Source of the DNA: Flagellimonas_A sp039592695
GTDB taxonomy: Bacteria; Bacteroidota; Bacteroidia; Flavobacteriales; Flavobacteriaceae
Length of the DNA: 64,000 nucleotides
Direction: 5' to 3'
Assembly: GCF_039592695.1 (NCBI RefSeq)
Contig: NZ_JBBUTK010000003.1
Location: 248,001-312,000 of the forward strand
Shown piece by piece: positions 59,946 through 64,000 of this stretch; position 1 is the stretch's first letter, and each line of letters begins with the position of its first letter. The notes beneath the pieces were generated by a model. It did no database searches, was not told the origin of the DNA, and saw nothing but the letters and a program-made list of their open reading frames with translations. The translations under genes were made by a program, and so were the position numbers.

Positions 59946-59960
59946 TTTCATTGCCTACTG

Positions 59961-60338
59961 TTAAAAAGGCAAATCGTCATGTTCTTCTTCGTTCAAATCT
60001 TCAACGGGCTCAAAGGCTTCCACAGGGGGTACCGGTGGCATGTTGGGGTCTTGTTGAGCCTGCTCCATATTTTCGATGCGCCATCCTTGAATGGAATTGA
60101 AATATTTGGTCTCGCCCTGTGGGTTCACCCATTCGCGGCCACGAAGGTTGATGCTCACCTTGACCATTTGGCCGACTTGGTAACTATCCAACAGATTCGT
60201 CTTGTCCTGAACGAATTCAATCAATATGTGCTGTGGGTATTGCTCTTCTGTGGTGATGACCAACTCACGCTTTCTAAAGCCGTTGCTACCATATTCTTTG
60301 GTTTCGTCTATTAATTTTATTCTTCCCTGTACCTCCAT
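59961..60338 (-). CDS. DUF3127 protein with SSB-like acidic tail
   Basis: The start at 60338 (MEVQGRIKLIDETKEYGSNG) is chosen because it opens the OB-fold-like domain; an upstream start would add 22 poorly conserved residues. The 125-residue protein has a beta-rich DUF3127 core, a proline-rich linker (DPNMPPVPPVEAFEP) and an acidic C-terminus NEEEHDDLPF, which mirrors the SSB tip DDDIPF that binds replication partners. It probably binds nucleic acid or SSB-interacting proteins. Confidence 0.82.
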   Translation of the reverse strand: MEVQGRIKLIDETKEYGSNGFRKRELVITTEEQYPQHILIEFVQDKTNLLDSYQVGQMVKVSINLRGREWVNPQGETKYFNSIQGWRIENMEQAQQDPNMPPVPPVEAFEPVEDLNEEEHDDLPF

Positions 60339-60466
60339 GTTTCTCAAAATTTTATATCCTCCAAAAATAAAGAAATAGGCCCTAAACCCATCATGGTGGC
60401 CCATTGGGTTTTCAACATTTTATCCCAATTTGCATTATCTTTAAAAAAATAGAATCTGGGGAGTAC

Positions 60467-61615
60467 ATGGACTTCAATCCCAAAAAAAGGACATCGAACA
60501 TCTTTATGTTGGTTTCCGCCTTTATCATCGTCAGCCTGATTCTTTGGAACACCAACAGTTTTTTCAAAAAATTCAAGGAGGAGGAGCGGCTTAAAATGGA
60601 AAACTGGGCCACTGCCCAATCAGAACTGCTACAATCAACGGTCGACCAAGAACTCGGCAACCTGACATTGAAGGTCTTGGGAAACAACACCACCACGCCG
60701 ATGATTCTGCAAAATGAAGATGGCTCGATAAAAACACATAACATGCCCGAAGAGCTTATTGGCGACAGTACGTATGTGAAAAAGAAAATGCGACAGTTCA
60801 GCAATGAGAATAAACCCATCATCATTGAAGACAGGGGTGAAAAACTGGCCACTTTGTATTATGGCAATTCTGAAGTGCTGAACAAATTGAAATACTACCC
60901 TATCGCCCTTCTGTTGATTATTTTTCTTTTTGGTGCGGTCATTTATTTTCTGTTGAAGACCAATAAAATTTCGGATCAAAACAAACTTTGGGCGGGTATG
61001 GCTAAAGAAACCGCACACCAAATCGGTACGCCCCTGACCTCGCTTTTAGGATGGAATGAGTTGTTAAAAACAGAAAACATCAACCCTGAGGTGACCAAAG
61101 AAATCGAAAAAGATATTTCTAGATTACAGACCATAACCGAACGCTTTTCAAAAATTGGTTCGACCCCAGAGCTGAAAGAGCACGATATTGTTCATGAAAC
61201 CGAAAAGGCCTATGAGTATTTAAAAAGAAGAAGTTCAAAGTTGGTGCATTTCTCATTTAGCTCAAATATTGACAAGTTGCCCATTCTGTTGAATCCACCA
61301 CTATATAATTGGAGCATTGAAAATCTGGTCAAAAACGGTATTGATGCCATGCGCGGCAAGGGCAGTATTGCCATTCAAGTTGAAAAGAACGGAAGCAACG
61401 TGCACATTATGGTCACCGATACCGGCCATGGTATCCCCAAGGGGGATTTTCAAAACATCTTCAATCCAGGGGTGACGACCAAAAAAAGGGGGTGGGGCCT
61501 CGGACTTTCTCTGGTCAAAAGAATCATCGAAGAATACCACAAAGGAAAAATTAAAGTACTTTCGTCAAACAAAGAAGGAACAATCATGCAGATTTCACTC
61601 AAAATAAATGCGTAG
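60467..61615 (+). CDS. Sensor histidine kinase, orphan
   Basis: The start at 60467 (MDFNPKKRTSNIFMLVSAFI) is preferred because it gives a cleaner membrane anchor; a TATCTTTA -7-like element lies at 60436. The 382-residue protein has two membrane helices around a periplasmic domain (about 35-135), an H-box ETAHQIGTPLTSLLGWNELL, N-box NLVKNGIDAMRG, and a G2 box RGWGLGLSLVKRIIEEYHKG. No response regulator is adjacent, so it is an orphan or pairs elsewhere. Confidence 0.88.
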   Translation: MDFNPKKRTSNIFMLVSAFIIVSLILWNTNSFFKKFKEEERLKMENWATAQSELLQSTVDQELGNLTLKVLGNNTTTPMILQNEDGSIKTHNMPEELIGDSTYVKKKMRQFSNENKPIIIEDRGEKLATLYYGNSEVLNKLKYYPIALLLIIFLFGAVIYFLLKTNKISDQNKLWAGMAKETAHQIGTPLTSLLGWNELLKTENINPEVTKEIEKDISRLQTITERFSKIGSTPELKEHDIVHETEKAYEYLKRRSSKLVHFSFSSNIDKLPILLNPPLYNWSIENLVKNGIDAMRGKGSIAIQVEKNGSNVHIMVTDTGHGIPKGDFQNIFNPGVTTKKRGWGLGLSLVKRIIEEYHKGKIKVLSSNKEGTIMQISLKINA

Positions 61616-61617
61616 CA

Positions 61618-61968
61618 ATGGCCAAAGAAAAACAAATAGCCATAAAAGATGTGGAAATCTCGAACAACTGCCCCGAGTGCTTCAGCCAAGAGCTGAGGCT
61701 GACTTTTTATCAGAAGCACACCTACAACCCCCTGTATCACAGAACCACGGGCGAGGTCACCCATGAAATCAAGTGCAAAAAATGTTTTTCACTCATTTAC
61801 CCCGTCAAATGGACGCCTGACATAGAGCGGGTCTTTGATTACTACAACAAATTGGTTGAGCCAGATAAATCTTCGGTACGGTTCACCATGCTTTTCTTTG
61901 CGCTGCTTCTTTTGATGATTGTTTTGGTCGGTGGCGGAATCTATATCTATTTAGAAGGCCTTATTTGA
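61618..61968 (+). CDS. Zinc-ribbon membrane protein
   Basis: The 116-residue protein has an N-terminal CxxC (CPECFSQELRL) and a second CxxC (IKCKKCFSLIYPV), which form a zinc ribbon, then a C-terminal membrane helix (FTMLFFALLLLMIVLVGGG). It starts two bases after the kinase stop, so it is translationally coupled to the orphan kinase and may serve it. No family name is certain. Its last eight bases overlap the HIT gene. Confidence 0.68.
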   Translation: MAKEKQIAIKDVEISNNCPECFSQELRLTFYQKHTYNPLYHRTTGEVTHEIKCKKCFSLIYPVKWTPDIERVFDYYNKLVEPDKSSVRFTMLFFALLLLMIVLVGGGIYIYLEGLI

Positions 61969-62353
61969 TTGCCGAGCGGATTTTTTCTGCCGTTTTTTCA
62001 AAGGCTTCAGGGGTCATTTTGACCTTGTGTTGAAACGTGGCGTTTTTCATACTTTTCAAAGGTATCAGGTGCACGTGCACGTGGGGCACTTCAAGCCCTA
62101 TGACAGTGATGCCGACCCGCTCACAATCGATTACCGATTCAATGGCTTGCCCCACTTTTCGTGAAAATGCCATGAGCCCCATATAGGTGGCCTCGTCCAA
62201 ATCAAGAATTTTATCAACTTCCTTTTTGGGTACGCAAAGTGTATGCCCCTCTGCATTGGGGTTGATATCCAAAAAAGCAAAATACTGCTCGTCTTCTGCA
62301 ATTTTATAACAGGGAATTTCTCCGTTGATGATTTTTGTGAAAATACTGGGCAT
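61961..62353 (-). CDS. HIT family nucleotide-binding protein
   Basis: The 130-residue protein has the histidine triad in VPHVHVHLIP and the N-terminal FTKIINGEIPCYKIAEDEQ with the family cysteine. HIT proteins hydrolyse or transfer nucleotidyl groups such as AMP-lysine or dinucleoside polyphosphates. It is downstream of greA on the same strand, separated by a terminator. Confidence 0.93.
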   Translation of the reverse strand: MPSIFTKIINGEIPCYKIAEDEQYFAFLDINPNAEGHTLCVPKKEVDKILDLDEATYMGLMAFSRKVGQAIESVIDCERVGITVIGLEVPHVHVHLIPLKSMKNATFQHKVKMTPEAFEKTAEKIRSAIK

Positions 62354-62370
62354 GGTGGTCGTTTGATATA

Positions 62371-62397
62371 AAAAAATCCCGCCACAAAGGCAGGATT
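62371..62397 (-). terminator. Terminator of greA
   Basis: On the minus strand, AATCCTGCC and GGCGGGATT arms pair (one G-T) around a short loop and are followed by a T-run. It lies between greA and the HIT gene. Confidence 0.8.
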
Positions 62398-62419
62398 AAA
62401 TATACAGATTTAGCATTTT

Positions 62420-62896
62420 CTATTCACGGGTAATTTCGAGAATTTCGAGCTTTAAAGTTCCATTGGGTACGGTGATCTCGGCTACGTCACCAACAGATTT
62501 TCCCAAAAGGCCTTTTCCGATAGGGGAAGTGACCGAGATTTTTCCCGATTTAAGGTCTGCCTCACTTTCTGCGACCAAGGTGTACTTCATCTCCATACCG
62601 TTGGCTTGGTTCTTCAGTTTGACCGTAGAAAGCACCAAAACCTTTGAGGTATCCAGCTGGGATTCGTCTATCAAGCGTGCATTGGCCAAGGTTTCTTCCA
62701 TTTTTGAAATCTTCATTTCCAATAGCCCCTGTGCTTCTTTGGCGGCATCGTATTCGGCATTCTCAGAGAGGTCACCCTTATCACGTGCCTCTGCAATGGC
62801 TTGTGAAGCCTTGGGGCGTTCAACGTCCCTCAAATGATCCAGGTCTTCACGCAGTTTTTTCAATCCTTCCGCAGTGTAATATGAAACCTTTTCCAT
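62420..62896 (-). CDS. greA: Transcript cleavage factor GreA
   Basis: The start at 62896 (MEKVSYYTAEGLKKLREDLD) is chosen because it opens the coiled coil at the usual place; an earlier ATG would add nine residues. The 158-residue protein has the N-terminal coiled coil with acidic tip (ARDKGDLSENAEYDAAKEAQ) and a C-terminal domain with SPIGKGLLGKSVGD. It rescues stalled RNA polymerase by stimulating cleavage of nascent RNA. Confidence 0.95.
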   Translation of the reverse strand: MEKVSYYTAEGLKKLREDLDHLRDVERPKASQAIAEARDKGDLSENAEYDAAKEAQGLLEMKISKMEETLANARLIDESQLDTSKVLVLSTVKLKNQANGMEMKYTLVAESEADLKSGKISVTSPIGKGLLGKSVGDVAEITVPNGTLKLEILEITRE

Positions 62897-62913
62897 ATCC
62901 TTAAAATTTAGAC

Positions 62914-63018
62914 AAAGAAACATTGAAGAAAACCGAATTTGATTCTCTTCAATGTCTCCGTTTTATTAATGGAAAAATCCTCGACTGTGACCGGATTCGT
63001 ACGGTTTTTCGAGGATTT
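62914..63018. promoter_or_regulatory. Divergent greA/lipoprotein upstream region with two perfect 10-bp inverted repeats
   Basis: ACATTGAAGA (62920-62929) pairs with TCTTCAATGT (62946-62955) and AAATCCTCGA (62975-62984) with TCGAGGATTT (63009-63018). A minus-strand TTTCTTTG at 62914-62921 is a -7-like element for greA. These could be operators or RNA structures controlling either gene. Confidence 0.5.
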
Positions 63019-63076
63019 AACGCAAATATACGGTTTTTTTGGGCAATTTTGTCCCAATTACGCAGTTAGCCATTAT

Positions 63077-63517
63077 ATGAGAATTCTATATTTTGCCCTG
63101 TTGACCTTGTTTTTACTGGCCTGTGAGAACGACCCCACAAATCGCAACCCTTTTCTGCAAGAAGTGCCGTTCAGGTTTGACCTCAATCTAAATCTTCCGC
63201 TTTACAATGGACTCAACACCATTGGAAATCCAGTTTATGTTGGCAATAATGGGGTCGGCACCCGAGGGGCCTTTGTGATGAGATCGGGTATCGGTGATGA
63301 GTTCGTCGCTTGGGAGGCCAGTTGCCCCAACCATGCCCCCAACTCATGCTCTACCATGACCATTGAAGGGCAGAATGCCATCTGTTCATGTGAAGATTTT
63401 GAGTACAGTCTTTTTACGGGCCAGCACCTAAATCGGCCCGATGATGGAGCCCGGTATTATGATTTATTGTTTTATCGTGCAGTCTTGAGCGGAAATACCG
63501 TGGTCATTTCAAATTAG
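63077..63517 (+). CDS. Rieske-like lipoprotein with altered cluster ligands
   Basis: The start at 63077 (MRILYFALLTLFLLACENDP) gives a lipoprotein signal with cysteine at 16; an upstream in-frame start would have a poor signal. The 146-residue protein has SCPNHAPNSC and later CSCEDFEYSLFTG, which echo the Rieske pair CxH...CxxH, but the second histidine position is not histidine. It may have lost cluster binding. It is common in flavobacteria as an uncharacterised lipoprotein. Confidence 0.72.
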   Translation: MRILYFALLTLFLLACENDPTNRNPFLQEVPFRFDLNLNLPLYNGLNTIGNPVYVGNNGVGTRGAFVMRSGIGDEFVAWEASCPNHAPNSCSTMTIEGQNAICSCEDFEYSLFTGQHLNRPDDGARYYDLLFYRAVLSGNTVVISN

Positions 63518-63532
63518 ATTGTATCAAGAATT

Positions 63533-64000
63533 TTATCCATCACCCAACTGGTGTGCAATCCTGTTTTTTCCTGTGGATGGATGTGCTGCCTCTCCAAATA
63601 GATGTTTTCGCATATTCTCAACATGGTATTCATGCAGATGTTTTGGATGCGCCATGACCAACGATTCGTGATTGTTTTCGATAATCAGTTCAATGGGTTC
63701 TTCATGCAAGACAGAAAACCGGATTTCACCTTCCGAGCCCAAGATTTGAACCTTATCCATAGGTTTTTGGCTGCCAAAATTCCAGCTACCGGAACCAGTC
63801 ACGCCACTTTTATGAAGCCATGCGCCTGAAATGGTGTCAAAAGAGGAATATAAACCTTGCTGGTTCGACGCAACCCCTTTTGCCTTATCAATTTCACCCA
63901 ACAGATAAGTGAACAAATCAAGGCCATGGCTTGCCAAATCGTCAAAATAGCCTCCGGGCGCAATTTTCGCATCGGTACGCCAATTGTATTCCCCGCTTAC
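63533..64000 (-). CDS. Gfo/Idh/MocA family oxidoreductase, C-terminal part (5' cut by window edge)
   Basis: The frame is open to the window end, so the N-terminal nucleotide-binding part lies outside. The visible part has NWRTDAKIAPGGYFDDLASHG followed by LDLFTYLLG, typical of the (GG..DxxxHxxD) region of this family, and a C-terminal domain with SWNFGSQKPMDKVQILGSEG. These NAD(P)-dependent enzymes oxidise sugars or inositols. The substrate is unknown. It converges with the Rieske-like gene. Confidence 0.85.
   Translation of the reverse strand, partial: VSGEYNWRTDAKIAPGGYFDDLASHGLDLFTYLLGEIDKAKGVASNQQGLYSSFDTISGAWLHKSGVTGSGSWNFGSQKPMDKVQILGSEGEIRFSVLHEEPIELIIENNHESLVMAHPKHLHEYHVENMRKHLFGEAAHPSTGKNRIAHQLGDG

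Noticed and set aside
1..64000. Search for tRNA, rRNA, transposase and phage genes
   Set aside because: No sequence with the conserved features of these was found in the gaps or frames; all gaps are below 300 bases.

Overview
The window looks like chromosomal DNA of a marine-type member of the Flavobacteriaceae (Bacteroidota). The evidence is the recurrent Bacteroidota -7 promoter motif TAnnTTTG upstream of start codons, type IX secretion (T9SS) C-terminal sorting domains, a TonB-dependent receptor with a carboxypeptidase-regulatory-like N-terminal domain, families largely confined to the phylum (DUF4271, DUF4296, DUF3098, DUF3127), and the conserved order ftsX-DUF3098-uppP-truB. An Allomuricauda/Muricauda-like genus is plausible, but that is inference. 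Coding density is high, no gene-free stretch exceeds 300 bases, and I saw no tRNA, rRNA, CRISPR array, phage or insertion sequence.

1-6.2 kb: the C-terminal end of an ABC exporter, a decayed ferredoxin gene fragment, a secreted polysaccharide deacetylase with a family 9 glycoside hydrolase, then an Fe-S/redox operon (mrp, nifU-like, flavin oxidoreductase, 2Fe-2S ferredoxin). 6.4-11.1 kb: an alkyltransferase-like protein, a LysE-type exporter, trmB, a glycosyltransferase and a PhoR/PhoB-like two-component pair. 11.1-15.7 kb: an 11-bp-phased array of TAAC repeats, read here as a PhoB box, in front of a calcium-repeat lipoprotein and a TonB-dependent receptor. 15.8-16.6 kb: two tandem mini-genes that encode little more than a T9SS sorting domain. 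16.7-35.5 kb: mostly housekeeping and metabolic genes (LuxE-like ligase, cupin, tyrS, dihydroorotase, polyprenol-phosphate sugar synthase with a GT39-type transferase, hemD, pckA, saccharopine dehydrogenase-like enzyme, Lrp and Crp regulators, a YugP-type protease, ald, SemiSWEET).

35.6-38.6 kb: leuS, whose reading frame carries several in-frame insertions made of dispersed repeats that also occur between genes in this window, plus a large AT-rich insertion. 38.8-42.4 kb: the ftsX-DUF3098-uppP-truB block and a TonB-like protein. 43.9-49.9 kb: a probable operon of a TetR regulator, an ABC protein with a degenerate ATPase site, HlyD, TolC and YitT. 50.9-54.1 kb: the most unusual locus, an SbtA-type bicarbonate permease with a PII/CutA-like small protein, a CbbR-type LysR regulator, a two-helix membrane peptide and two mutually homologous small proteins with no recognised family. 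54.1-64 kb: tag, a DUF2490 protein, a sodium/solute symporter, aat, a short-chain fatty acid transporter, an SSB-tailed DUF3127 protein, an orphan histidine kinase, HIT, greA, a degenerate Rieske-like lipoprotein and the end of a Gfo/Idh/MocA oxidoreductase.

The genes suggest a heterotroph that senses phosphate, digests polysaccharide, uses T9SS and TonB systems, and takes up bicarbonate to feed anaplerosis. Functions come from family motifs read by eye; no database search was run.
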